A stretch of 64,000 bases of DNA from Plasmodium malariae (lineage: Eukaryota; Apicomplexa; Aconoidasida; Haemosporida; Plasmodiidae), in assembly GCF_900090045.1 (NCBI RefSeq), contig NC_041788.1, forward strand, positions 2,351,501 through 2,415,500, given 5' to 3'. Within the stretch, counting starts at the first letter, position 1; the number at the start of each line of letters is the position of its first letter. The position numbers and the translations under genes were made by a program. Of the stretch, positions 44,217-55,260 are shown in pieces. The notes beneath the pieces were generated by a model. It was not told where the DNA came from. It saw nothing but the letters and a program-made list of their open reading frames with translations, and ran no database searches.

Positions 44217-47200
44217 ATGAATCAGGTCTCGGCAAAATCAAAATTTAAGACAAACGAATTTATTAATAATGAAAATAAGAATGTTAGATTCATGAACAAA
44301 GCTAAAAGTAATTTAAATGGAGTTAGTAAATGCACAATAAATGGACAGACTACACAACCATCACATAAACAGATATATATAAAGAACTCCAACTTGAAAC
44401 AACGAACATATAATAATATTTTGAAACCCCCATTTAAAAGTAGTCTCAAAAGTAATCAGAATGGTTCTCACAAAATTCCTCCAGTAAGTTTTATAAAACC
44501 TGCACACAATGAATTAGGAAATGGAGGTAAAAAAGTATCTCTATATGATACAAGAAATTTGACAAATAACAATTTTAAGAAGCCGCATTTCAATAAATTA
44601 ATAGCGCAGAACCATAGTGATAATAGATTTGACGAACAGAAGAATGTAAGAAGGAACCTTAATGAGGATATTCATTTGGAAAAAGACGCTACTGGTAATG
44701 CAGTTAGCAGTAATGTAACTATAGGTAATAAATATTCTATACTGTATAACAGTCCCTACAATTGCGAAGGCGGTGAGGAAAACACTAATAAGAACGTCAG
44801 TGGTAACAACGTGGAGGGTATTATGTACTCATACACGTCGCCAGTAAAAAGGAAATATAATGCTATAGAAGGTGTTAATAAAAATTATGACAATGAAAAT
44901 AAGGACCTTAAAAGGTCAGATAAAAAGTTCGATCAAAGTAATTACGATTTTGATAACAGTAAAAGTTATCATAGTATGAACAACGTGTCAAGTAATACAA
45001 AGGAAAATTCGAATGTTCATAATTCGAAGTTAAACTTCGAAAATAAGCCCACAAACGGTAGTGGGGACGATGATAGTAATGGAGATGCTAATGGTAGTAG
45101 TAATGCTGATGATAATTATAATTATAAATATAATAATGGTAATATCAACACTGATGGGAACATGAACAGTAGTGGTAACTTAATCAGTAGTGGTAAAATA
45201 ATCAGTAATGGTAAAATAATCAGTAGTGGTAAAATAATCGGTAGTGGCAAAATAATCAGTAGTGGTAAAATAATCGGTAATGGTAACATAATCGGTAGTG
45301 GTAACATAATCGGTAGTGGTAAAATAATCGGTAGTGGTAAAATAATCGGTAGTGGTAACATAATCAATAGTGGAAGTGGTAAACATAGCGGAGATGGTAA
45401 TAAGGAAAGTGCTAAGGGACCGAGTGCCAATATATTTTTTGGTAGTAATAAAGAGAGTACAATCCTAAATAGATCACTGCCAACAATGTATGCTACCAGT
45501 GGAGTTAATGTAAATACCACGTTCAACAATAATATGAACAAGAATTTTAATTTTGCCTCACACACGTTGGGAAGGAATAACACTAATTATGAGCGTTTGA
45601 AAAATAGTGATAATTGTTTGAATGGTACAAATTACGAAGGAAATTACAAATATCATTACATGGAAAAAGAAATATGCACAAATATGGAAGAATTAAAAAA
45701 AAAAGAAAAAAAAAAAAAAGATGTAAATTTAGTCAGGAATAAATTAGGGAGTACTAATGCTAACACAAATTTTAATGAATCTAGTAGCAATTACATAAAT
45801 CGAAATCTCAACAGTTCTTTATATTATTTGAATGGATTAGTAACTAGAAATGAGCAAAATGATGAGAGGCATTTACAATACATAACAGACACTAATAGTG
45901 AAAAAATATTGAATAATTCAAATAAGAATGATATGTTTAATACTAGTACATTTGAAGTATTAAGTGAAGAAAATTTTAATGCACATGTAAAAAGGAAAAC
46001 TTATTATAAAAAAGGGATCAATGATAGCCACCACGTAGAAGGAGGGGGAGGAGTGACCACCAAGCACAGTAGTAGTAATAGAAAGAATATATCAAACAAT
46101 TCTTTGAGCTTTACTAATTTATTGAAGGAGGACGCCGTCAACCAACAAGTGAACTCCGTTTTTTTAAGTAATGAAAAAGGGGTTCTAAAAAATAGTTTAA
46201 TAGAATCGAATAATCAGGATCTTAAAATGTTGTCTAATTCTTATCACGATTCGGAAGTGAACGACATCGGTAGCACGGGTGGTAGAAGCATCAGTAAAAG
46301 CGCTACTAAAAGTGGTAGTAGAAATGGTAGTAGAAATGGTAGTAGAAACGGTAGTAGAAATGGTAGTAGAAATGGTAGTAGAAATGGTAGTAGAAATGGT
46401 AGTAGAAATGGTAGTAGAAATGGTAGTAGAAATGGTAGTAGAAACGGTAGTAGAAACGGTAGTGGAAACGGTAGTAGAAGCGGTAGTAGAAGCGGTAGTA
46501 GAAGCGGTAGTAGAAACGATGACAGACGTGGTAATAAACCGAATGGGCATAAGAAGCAGGGGGAAAGAACCATGGAAGGTATCTATTACAGCAAGTACGA
46601 CGAAATAAATAGCATATCGAGGGGTGTACAGGAAATGGATTTGAAAAAGACAAGGGGAATGAGAATACATAACATGATGGATGCTTACAAAAATAGGGAT
46701 AATAATTTTTTGCATTTTCAAAATATTGTTCATAATATAACAGAATGTAGTAATAGTGAAAAAGACATAGATATATTATATAAAAACGTTATGATTTTGA
46801 ATAATTATTCTTTAAATTTCAATAGTGAAAATGATTGTATAGGTGAGATAATAAACATAAGAAATAGTGTTAATAGTAATATACAGAATATACAACAAGC
46901 AATTTATAATAAAAAAAAAAATGTACAGGATAAACGAAATATTGTTAATGAAGAGTATGAAACAATTTCACAAAAATTAAGGGAATGTGAATCCATATTT
47001 TGTGATACTAATGATGAAAGAGGAGAAAGGAAGTTAAAAGTTTTTTACGAAATAGATGAAAAAAAAAATATACTTAGAAAGAAATATGAAATCAAAAAAA
47101 TGCTATTAAAAAAAATTGAATATAAAATACAAAAACTCCAAGAATATACAGATGCGGTTAAACTTAAAACCTTAGCCACATCTAGGAGATATAAAAAAAC

Positions 47201-47411
47201 ATTTCTATTAATTGAAGAATTATTTCGATTGAAAATAATAAAAGATGATGAGAAACAAATAGAAGTATGTTTAATTCCCAAAAATACAAATACTAACATG
47301 TGGCACAGGCTTCAATTAGACAAGAATGAAATAACGTCTGACGCAAGTGACTATTTGTGGAGTCAGATTGAAACCTTCGTTGACAAAGAAATGATTGACG
47401 ATTACTTTTGA
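44217..47411 (+). CDS. Disordered protein with C-terminal coiled coil, unknown function
   Basis: This encodes 1064 residues. The first ~830 are disordered and Asn/Ser/Lys-rich, with an SGKIIG hexapeptide array (about 316-385) and a GSRN array (about 698-768). The last ~225 residues differ: charged heptad-like helices (about 840-1000, for example EIINIRNSVNSNIQNIQQAI and LKKIEYKIQKLQEYTDAV) lead into a compact end containing MWHRLQLDKNEIT and DYLWSQIETFVDKEMID. A long disordered arm plus a coiled coil and a small globular end is an arrangement seen in cytoskeletal and kinetochore proteins, but no family motif is recognisable, so I assign no function. There is no signal peptide or membrane helix. 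Its start codon follows almost directly on a repeat array, and its 3' end converges on the three-exon gene. Confidence 0.88.
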   Translation: MNQVSAKSKFKTNEFINNENKNVRFMNKAKSNLNGVSKCTINGQTTQPSHKQIYIKNSNLKQRTYNNILKPPFKSSLKSNQNGSHKIPPVSFIKPAHNELGNGGKKVSLYDTRNLTNNNFKKPHFNKLIAQNHSDNRFDEQKNVRRNLNEDIHLEKDATGNAVSSNVTIGNKYSILYNSPYNCEGGEENTNKNVSGNNVEGIMYSYTSPVKRKYNAIEGVNKNYDNENKDLKRSDKKFDQSNYDFDNSKSYHSMNNVSSNTKENSNVHNSKLNFENKPTNGSGDDDSNGDANGSSNADDNYNYKYNNGNINTDGNMNSSGNLISSGKIISNGKIISSGKIIGSGKIISSGKIIGNGNIIGSGNIIGSGKIIGSGKIIGSGNIINSGSGKHSGDGNKESAKGPSANIFFGSNKESTILNRSLPTMYATSGVNVNTTFNNNMNKNFNFASHTLGRNNTNYERLKNSDNCLNGTNYEGNYKYHYMEKEICTNMEELKKKEKKKKDVNLVRNKLGSTNANTNFNESSSNYINRNLNSSLYYLNGLVTRNEQNDERHLQYITDTNSEKILNNSNKNDMFNTSTFEVLSEENFNAHVKRKTYYKKGINDSHHVEGGGGVTTKHSSSNRKNISNNSLSFTNLLKEDAVNQQVNSVFLSNEKGVLKNSLIESNNQDLKMLSNSYHDSEVNDIGSTGGRSISKSATKSGSRNGSRNGSRNGSRNGSRNGSRNGSRNGSRNGSRNGSRNGSRNGSRNGSGNGSRSGSRSGSRSGSRNDDRRGNKPNGHKKQGERTMEGIYYSKYDEINSISRGVQEMDLKKTRGMRIHNMMDAYKNRDNNFLHFQNIVHNITECSNSEKDIDILYKNVMILNNYSLNFNSENDCIGEIINIRNSVNSNIQNIQQAIYNKKKNVQDKRNIVNEEYETISQKLRECESIFCDTNDERGERKLKVFYEIDEKKNILRKKYEIKKMLLKKIEYKIQKLQEYTDAVKLKTLATSRRYKKTFLLIEELFRLKIIKDDEKQIEVCLIPKNTNTNMWHRLQLDKNEITSDASDYLWSQIETFVDKEMIDDYF
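45165..45369 (+). repeat. 18-bp in-frame repeat (SGKIIG/SGNIIG)
   Basis: About eleven copies of a hexapeptide Ser-Gly-Lys/Asn-Ile-Ile-Ser/Gly. The Ile-Ile pairs at fixed spacing set it apart from the purely polar repeats around it. Confidence 0.95.
46308..46522 (+). repeat. 12-bp in-frame repeat (GSRN/GSRS)
   Basis: About seventeen copies of a ggtagtagaaat unit with single-base changes (aac, agc). It encodes Gly-Ser-Arg-Asn, giving a very basic, RS/RG-like segment. Confidence 0.95.
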
Positions 47412-48442
47412 GCAAACCGCTTTTTTCCCATGCACATGTGTACATATGTGCATTATTGTCTTTTTTTTTTTTTTTTTTTTTTTTTTATTATAACACTTTT
47501 TAACAATCCACATCCGTTTCGTTTTAAGTCCATTTCTTCGTCACTTTGAATTGTTATGCTTCATTATGAATTGTTATGCTTCATTATGAATTGTTATGCT
47601 TCATTATGAATTGTTATGCTTCATTATGATTGTTATGCTTCATTATAAATTATTATGAATTAATTTTTTTTTTTTTTTTTTCACAGCATTATACTATTTG
47701 ATCAATAAGAAAACACTGTTCTTTCAATATGTATCCCATTTTTATTTCTCTTCTCTGTCTCTTTTATTCTGTTTCGTTGATTAATTTCGTTATTATGTTC
47801 TTCGCCTCTGTCCTCTTTTCAGTCCTCTCGTCGGTCCGCTCTTTATTTCTCAGCTTTTTTCTTTTTTCATCCCTTCTTTTTTGCATTGGCATCAAGTTAA
47901 CAACCCCCTGTATGTTATGTAGCTAACAAAAATATATTCATTTTTCTGTAATCTTACTCTGTCTTTTTGTTCATTTCATTTTACTTCATTTCGCTTCTTT
48001 TCTTTTACTTTTACTCTTTATCATTTCTTTTCATTTCTTTTCTTTTCTTTTCTTTTCTTTTTTTTTTGTTTTTTTGTTTATCAACTGATTTATTAAAAAC
48101 ACACCTTCTCCACCAACTGTAGAAAACTTACATAATAAGAAAAACGAAAAAGGAAAAATGAACAAAGGATAAACACACATGCTTGAGAGAAGTACAAACT
48201 ACAATAGCATACTAGAAAATTTGTACTAAAATAGAAAGTGAAAATCGTAGCTCTCCTATACACATTTTGTACTTGGGTATAAGGATAAATTTAATACCAT
48301 TTTCACAATTTATATGTAGAATTTTGTTTGCGCAATTTATTTACTACTCAAAAGTAAAAACACCAATGGAATGATGAGTGATAAATCAAAATTCTTTTAA
48401 TTTTATGAGTTCCTTTGTACTGTCACAGATATGCATTATATA

Positions 48443-48481
<39 letters not shown>

Positions 48482-48722
48482 TATTCATAAAAGCAACGAT
48501 CAAACGGTTACAACACATGGATATTATTCGAATGTACGAATATGTGTACAAACACATCCATATCCACACGTATGTACTTTTCCCCTTCCCCACTTCTAAT
48601 TTTTTAAATATCCAACATTTGGGGAAACATAAAATGTATACACATAGTTAGAAAATGTATACGGATAAGTGAATTCGATTTTTTTCTTTTTCTTTTAATT
48701 TCTTCTTCTCTTCCGGAATTAT
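47412..48722. other. Convergent intergenic region
   Basis: This lies between two 3' ends. It holds poly-T runs, a 21-bp array, pyrimidine-rich stretches with tcttttcttt microsatellite and a poly-A tract of more than 30 bases near 48.45 kb. No gene is seen. Confidence 0.75.
47547..47650. repeat. 21-bp minisatellite (gaattgttatgcttcattat plus t)
   Basis: Four near-perfect copies and a fifth with a one-base deletion, in the 3' flank of the coiled-coil protein gene. The core ttgttatgcttc resembles the unit of the 14-bp array at 10.3 kb (gttatgcttcgttt). Confidence 0.9.
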
Positions 48723-51700
48723 TTAGTCTGTAATACCTAGCAAGTAATCATGCAACTTGACTGGATATGCACCATCTTCTACATACAGATCGCCATTGAT
48801 AAATTTTATGAACACTTTTTTATTATTCAACAAATAAGTGTTATCATTAATTTTGTTTATTTTAAAGGAAGTATTATTCTTCTTCATACAATTAAGATAT
48901 TCACATAAGGCTACATGAACAGGGTCATCATTAAATGAACTGGGGAAGGAATCTTTCATATTTTGAATTTTATCTTCATTTTCTACAAATACATCGAGCA
49001 TATTATTTTTCTCACTTGTTTTTTTTAACATATAAATGGAATTATCTTCATCCGTACAACAGTTGTTAAAATTTCTCAAATTGTTAATAATATGCGTGTC
49101 ACTATTAACATCAATATTAATATTATTAACGCTATTATAATTACTATTACTACTATTATTGTTATTACTATTATTGTTATTACTACTATTGTTATTACTA
49201 TTATTATTATTATTATTACTTTTGTTATTACTGTTATCTGCACTGGTCAGAATAATATCTTCACTGATATTCGAATTACTATTTGGATCCTTTTTTCTAG
49301 TGTTTGTTTCCTGTAGTTTTTTTATTTCTTGATCCTTTCTGTACGTTTTAGCTTTTAACTCAATTATTTTTTTCTCTAGTGTGTTATTTTCTAACGTCGA
49401 TTTTTGTAACAGAAGGGTTGTATTTAGCAGTTGCTCATTTCTGTGTATATGTTTGCTTAGAAGCTTCCTCAGATGATCTTCACTTTTTTTTAATATTTTA
49501 ATTTCATTGTTGTTTTCATATATTAACAATTTCGATTCGTAATCTAACAAACGATCTTGCAACTTTTCGATTTCACAGGACTTTTTCAGAATTTCATCCT
49601 TCAGAAAATTCATCTAAAAAGTTGGGGAAGACGATAAAATGGGAGAAAATTATGAACAAGGCAGGAAAAACAACGAAAAAGCAAGGAAAAATTATGAACA
49701 TGGCATAAAAAACAACGAAAAAGCAAGGGAAAATTATGAACATGGCATAAAAAACAACGAAAAAGCAAGGGAAAATTATGAACATGGCATAACAAACAAT
49801 TAAAAAATGATAGATGAATAATTTCTCCTTGCTTTAGCTCAATTTTTTTTTTTTTATGATATTACTTCATTTTTTATATCTTCGTTAAGGGAAACCATTT
49901 CATTGTATTGAGAAGTCAATTTTGACAACTTGTCAACATGATTTTTTATAATTTCATCTTTTTCTTTGTAAATTTCATTAATAACACCTGTAAATTTCTC
50001 TTTTTGTTTTTTTAAATGTATAGAATATTCTTTTTTAATATTTTTAATTTTTTGTTTTATATTAGAAACATCAATATTTTTTATTTCCATATCAAATTTA
50101 AGTCTGTTTATATCATGTAACATTTTGTTATTTTCGTCATCCTTCGCTAAAAGATTTTGGTGCAATTTTTTTAATTCATTGTCTTTATTTTTTAATTCTT
50201 CTTCTAATTGTTTATAATTCATATGCATATTTTCAATTTCAATTTTTTGACTATTCATTAGAGAGTTATTTAAGCTTAACCTGTTTATCAGGTCCATATT
50301 ATTTTGTTTATATTTTATAATATCTCTACTATTATTTAGTTCAATACTTTCAATAATACTTCTAAGTTCTGAAATATTTTCCTCTTTCTTATTTAATTGA
50401 TTATATAACTCTTTTATTACTCTTTTTTGTTTTTCTATATTTAGCTTTTTTTCCCTTATATTAATATTGTTTTCCATTAATTTTTGATTTGTTATATTTA
50501 GATAGCTTTCTGCATTGTACATTTTATTATTTACATCAACCTCTAGCTCGTTTTGAATGCTCTTATATTCTTTCAACTGCATATAGTTTGTTTCGATCTC
50601 TTTTTTTAATTCAACCAATTTTTCATTTTTTGTTATATTTGCTTCATTAAGATAATAAATTTCTTTTGATTTTTTTTTTAATTCTTCATTCAATGAAACT
50701 ATTTCTTCATTCTGCGATATTAAGATGCTTTTCATTTTTTTCATAAGGAAATTATCCGCTTCTACTCTTTCTGTGTTTGTTTCACTCTCTGCAATTAGTT
50801 CATCCAGCATATAAATATTCTTTTCATTTTTTTCCTTTCTCATTTTGAAATCTACTTCTACGAAAAAAAAAAAAAAAAAAAAAGATATGAAAACTTATGT
50901 CGATAGGAAAACAAACTGAATGGGAAGGGGGTATGCAACGGGGTTTGCCCTTGCGCCTGCATGCATGTAAAGTAGTGTTCACATATGTAAGTATACACAT
51001 CGGTATGCACGTGCGCACAAAGGAACACTAAGTATCTTACCCATTTTGTAAATTTCTTGATCCTTTTGATTTATTTGTGCTTTTAAAAGTCCTACCAATT
51101 TTAGCAAATTTTGAATTTTCATTTTCATTTTACATTCATCGGAATTGTCTTCATTCATTTCATTCCGCGGGAAACTATCCACTTCCGTGAAATTATGATT
51201 TGATAAATTCACCTTAACATGTTCATAAGAATTTTCTGAAATGTTATTTAAACTGAAATCGTTCTTTTCATCACCTCCGTTTTTACTTAATTCACTGCAC
51301 CCTTCTATATTAATACGGATATTATCATCATCATTACTTTGAATCAAATTTTCAACAATGCTCCTACTATCATTACTATTGTTATTCCTGTTATTACTGT
51401 TATTCGTGTTATTCGTGTTATTCGTGTTATTCGTGTTATTCGTGTTATTGTTGTTAATATTATTATCGTTATTACTATCATTATTATCGTTATTACTATC
51501 ATTATTATCGTTATTACTATCATTACTATTGTTATTACTATTACTATTACTGTTAATAATTATACTCTTTCTTCTAACATTGTCATTATTATCATCCCCT
51601 TTTTCATACACCTTTACAAAAGTGTTGCTTATTTCAGTGTAATGCATATCAAATATATCAACATTTGCCTCTTTCTGTATTTCACTAAATTTGTTTTCAT

Positions 51701-51809
51701 CATTTATGTTATGATTCAACTCACAAATGTCCTTCTGTAAATTACCAATATCTTCAAATTCGTACTTTTTCGTTGTTTCACTTCTGTCCGACTTACTCTC
51801 ACTATTCAT
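48723..51809 (-). CDS. Three-exon coiled-coil protein, unknown function
   Basis: Three adjacent minus-strand ORFs join through two canonical introns into one 883-residue protein. Exon 1 is 51809-51041 (ATG of MNSESKSDRS, ending in phase 1 at ATGG before gtaaga). Exon 2 is 50857-49866 (after ttcgtag, ending GAA before gtaata). Exon 3 is 49613-48723 (after tttttag, phase 0, beginning MNFLKDE). Exon 1 carries an Asn/Asp-rich tract and ends in a helix. Exon 2 is an almost unbroken coiled coil of about 330 residues, rich in KLEELK-type heptads. Exon 3 continues the coiled coil, then an Asn tract (about 709-745), then a ~70-residue C-terminal domain with alternating strands (VFIKFINGDLYVEDGAYPV). 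That end weakly recalls the short beta domains found at the C-terminus of cytoskeleton-binding coiled-coil proteins; this is only an impression. A structural role in cytoskeleton or vesicle tethering is plausible but unproven. Confidence 0.85.
49614..49865 (-). other. Intron 2 of the three-exon gene, with 42-bp repeat
   Basis: 252 bp, donor gtaata and acceptor tttttag. It consists largely of four copies (two near-perfect, the outer ones diverged) of a 42-bp unit. On the sense strand the unit is pyrimidine-rich, like the intron itself. Frames through it are open because 42 is divisible by three, but they do not join the flanking exons in frame. Confidence 0.85.
50858..51040 (-). other. Intron 1 of the three-exon gene
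   Basis: 183 bp, donor gtaaga and a 3' end of about twenty T followed by cgtag. A second AG six bases further in (50852) would keep the frame and drop two codons, so alternative acceptor use is possible. The intron is less AT-rich in its middle and contains a TGCATGCA palindrome at 50958-50965. Confidence 0.85.
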
Positions 51810-51869
51810 TTTTACTTTTACCTTATTGCCGTAAATTTTGGTGCAGTATAAATTTTTAACATGCACATG

Positions 51870-51877
51870 TGCATGCA
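51870..51877. promoter_or_regulatory. TGCATGCA palindrome upstream of the three-exon gene
   Basis: TGCATGCA is a known binding motif class for apicomplexan AP2 transcription factors. It sits 61 bp upstream of the start codon. A second copy lies in intron 1. An 8-base match alone is weak evidence. Confidence 0.3.
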
Positions 51878-52149
51878 AATATTATTCATGTGCGCAGGTA
51901 CGTACGCGTGTGTGTGCCTACAAGCACATGTATACTTGTAAAAGAGCATACATAAATGTACATACGTATGTATGTGTGTATATATATATCTTCACATGCA
52001 TATATATTCGTACGCACGCACTTTATTACTACTCTGTCTTATGCAAAATGGATTATACTTAATATCAATTTTTTACTTATAAATTCTGCATTAATAAAAA
52101 TGGACTTAACAAAAAAAAAAAAAAAATCAATAATATATAGCAAAAAACA

Positions 52150-52335
52150 TATAACAAATAATAAGAATCAGATAATAAAAATCAAATAACAAAAATCAGA
52201 TAACAAAAATCAGATAATAAAAATCAAATAACAAAAATCAAATAATAAAAATCAAATAATAAAAATCAAATAATAAAAATCAAATAATAAAAATCAAATA
52301 ATAAAAATCAAATAATAAAAATCAAATAACAAATA
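52150..52335. repeat. 14-bp minisatellite (aataaaaatcaaat)
   Basis: About twelve copies with taa/aca variants, non-coding, upstream of the three-exon gene. Confidence 0.9.
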
Positions 52336-54008
52336 ATAAGTGATAAAAAACATTAAACGTACAGGTAAATTTTTTAAAAACAAAAATAAATTAGTCTGAA
52401 CGATCAAGCAAATGAAGTAATTTACTTTTAGCTCATTATGCACACCGATATAAACAAAAAGGGGCAAGGATAAAAATGTAAAATCATTAAAAATAAATGG
52501 TAAATTGGAAAGGTTGCAGACAAAATCGAATGGAAAAAAAAGTTTAAATAAAACAAAAAAATAAAATTAAATAGAGCGAAATAAAGTGAAGTAAAACAAA
52601 ATAAAGAAAAACAGAGCAGAACAAAACTACGTAAAATAAAATATCGTTAAATAATATTAAAAAAATATTAAATAACGTTGAATCCGGCTACTTATGGCCA
52701 TAAATAAAAACAAAAATAGAGGTTGAAATAGAAATAAAAGGCTATTGCACGTAGAAATAAAAAAAATATATGTACCAAAAATTAAAAGAAATAAAGAGAA
52801 ACGAACAAAATATAAGGTCAATAGAAATCAAAAAAACTAAGGCTGCAAATGCAACTAATGTGTATGCATAGGTAAGCACATAAATATATATATTTATATG
52901 CACATATGTACATGTTATTCCTCTTTAAACTAACATCGTACACAAAGAATTGAAATTTTAGGAATTTTTTTTTTTTTTTTCGAGCTTTTACTAAATGATC
53001 TACAAGAAACAACACGAATAAATTTATTATTACAGCACCTCTTTCTTTTTACGATTCGAATTTAAAAAAGTTAGCAAATAAGCAAATAGTGGGGCTACGT
53101 AGATGAAAACAAGAAAAAATTGTACATGTATGCACATATATACATATATATATATACATATGTACATATATATATATATATATATATACATAAATACATA
53201 TATATGTATATATTTATGCATGTACGTACGTATGGTTGTAAATTTACTCGTGCAAACACATGATAATTACAAAAAAAAAAAAAATAATAACAAATTGATC
53301 ATATTAAAATTTACAGAACAGTTATAATATATATCAAATATTATGTCCACATATGAAATAAGTATATTTTAATTAGTATATGGTATTAATTAAAACATGA
53401 AAAAATTGTTTATTCATGTCCTATTTATGTACACCCCGGAATTTATGTTATTATAAACCTGCTCTTCATAACGTTATTACTTGTATGTTACAGAACGTAT
53501 ATTCATACTGATACATGTGCGCATATACATATACATGTACATATAATACTTGGTCTTCTCAAAATCAGCAGGGAAAGAAATATATAAAAGTGGTATGCAT
53601 ACACGTACGTACGTACGTATGAATGTACTTATCTATGTATTTAAGTATATTTATGTATATATATTTATAATATATATGTACATTTTTATATCTTTAAAAA
53701 AAAAGAAAATTTCTCAAACGATAAGCTACACTACTGTGGTAATCCCAAAATGGACTCGAAAAAAGGAAAAAATATACATATATATACATATATATAAATT
53801 TACACGCATTACCTAAATAAATATGTATATATATATATATATATATACTTCTACATATTATATACATACAAATATATAATGGATGTTTATATACAAAATA
53901 CATAACGAATGAAAAAAAATATGATCAAAAAGAAAATTCTAGTATAACAAAAAAAAAAAAAAAATAAATAATTAAATTATTTATTCAATTTTAAAATCGT
54001 TAAAACGG

Positions 54009-54088
54009 TATGTACGTATGTATGTATGTTTGTATGTATGTATGTAAGTTTGTATGTATGTATGTTTGTATGTATGTATGTATGTATT
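54009..54088. repeat. tatg tetranucleotide microsatellite
   Basis: Tandem tatg units with some tttg interruptions, ending in a long poly-T run. Confidence 0.9.
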
Positions 54089-54295
54089 TTTTTTTTTTTT
54101 TTTTTTTTTTATAAATTATATTTATTTATTATTTTTTTTTAATATCAATATTAATATTAATTTAATACAATTAAAAATACAGTGCAATTCAATCTAATTC
54201 ATTTTAAAATTATCTTTATTATTGTTATTTTTTTTTTTTTTTGTCATCCTCTTCAACGTTTTTTAACCAGTTTATTGTTTATTTTTCGCTTTTTT

Positions 54296-54362
54296 TCTTA
54301 ATTTTTTTTACTTAATTTTTTTTACTTAATTTTTTTTACTTAAATTTTTTTACTTAATTTTT
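54296..54362. repeat. 16-bp repeat (ttacttaatttttttt)
   Basis: Four to five short-range tandem copies in non-coding DNA. Confidence 0.85.
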
Positions 54363-55134
54363 GTACATTAATTTTATTTACATTCACATGCATATGTATT
54401 TTATTTTTTTATATTTAACATATATTTTTGTGCATATTTGTTTTTCTGCATTATATACATATGCATATATGTATGTATATAGTCCGTCTTAATTTTAATT
54501 GCGTACATTTTTCTTTTTCATCATCTACAAGTACATATAACTGCTTGTCCTGTTAAAGTAGTTGGTCCTTGAAAAAGAAAAACATAATAACAAATATGCA
54601 TACGTATAAAAGAATATATCCGCTTCCCCTACGCGTCAAGCTGTAATATTAATATCATCATAAAATTTATGGTTAACATAATTTACTATAATGGCAGGTA
54701 CAAGTAGCTTAGCCGTGAGGGGAAAAAAAAAAAAAAAAAAAAAAAAAATCCTTAGCCTAATGACAAAGAAATAGAGGAACGACCTATTGTGACTACTACT
54801 CGGTCATCCACATCTTAATGCTCCTTTTAATTTTTTCCTGTTAATATAAACTATATTTTATCAGTTTTAATTTTATGACAAGTTAATAATTCGGGGGGAA
54901 TCGTGCATATATACACATTTATATATCGCATATGTATGCAATTCGTACAAACATGTAGCACATCATGTAACACGTTCGTGTAACTTGTTCATGTATTATA
55001 CGTGCATGGAAACCAAGGGACGAGCCAGCCACCCGCACCTTCGACCGAAATATGGTGCATGTAAAAGGCGAAGGTACGAGTAGAAATATGCAAAAAGGGG
55101 GTAACAAATTGAGAACAAAAAAGAGAAGAAGAAA

Positions 55135-55212
55135 GAAAGAAAAAAACAAAGGAAGAAAAAAACAAAGGAAGAAAAAAACAAAGGAAGAAAAAAACAAAGG
55201 AAAAAAACAAAG
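55135..55212. repeat. 16-18 bp A-rich repeat (acaaaggaagaaaaa)
   Basis: Four to five copies, just downstream of the ELP3 stop codon, probably in its 3' UTR. Confidence 0.85.
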
Positions 55213-55260
55213 GAGGCTAATTCTGGTTGTATGAACTGTGCATGTGATACTGCGCATGCA

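Larger units (their letters stand above)
51810..55260. promoter_or_regulatory. Intergenic region upstream of the three-exon gene
   Basis: 3.45 kb between two minus-strand genes. It holds the promoter of the three-exon gene and the ELP3 3' flank. A TGCATGCA palindrome lies 61 bp upstream of the three-exon gene's ATG. Further out are a 14-bp array (52.15-52.34 kb), several TA- and tatg-type microsatellites, tttacttaatttt repeats near 54.3 kb and a 16-18 bp A-rich array near 55.13-55.21 kb. No gene is seen. Confidence 0.65.

Noticed and set aside
46197..46733. ORFs of 109-178 codons antisense to the coiled-coil protein gene
   Set aside because: They read the complement of the GSRN array; the sense strand has the better composition, ATG and unique flanks.
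54700..54735. Possible tRNA-like A box (tagcttagccg)
   Set aside because: There is no B box (GGTTCGA-type) at the right distance and no cloverleaf can be drawn.
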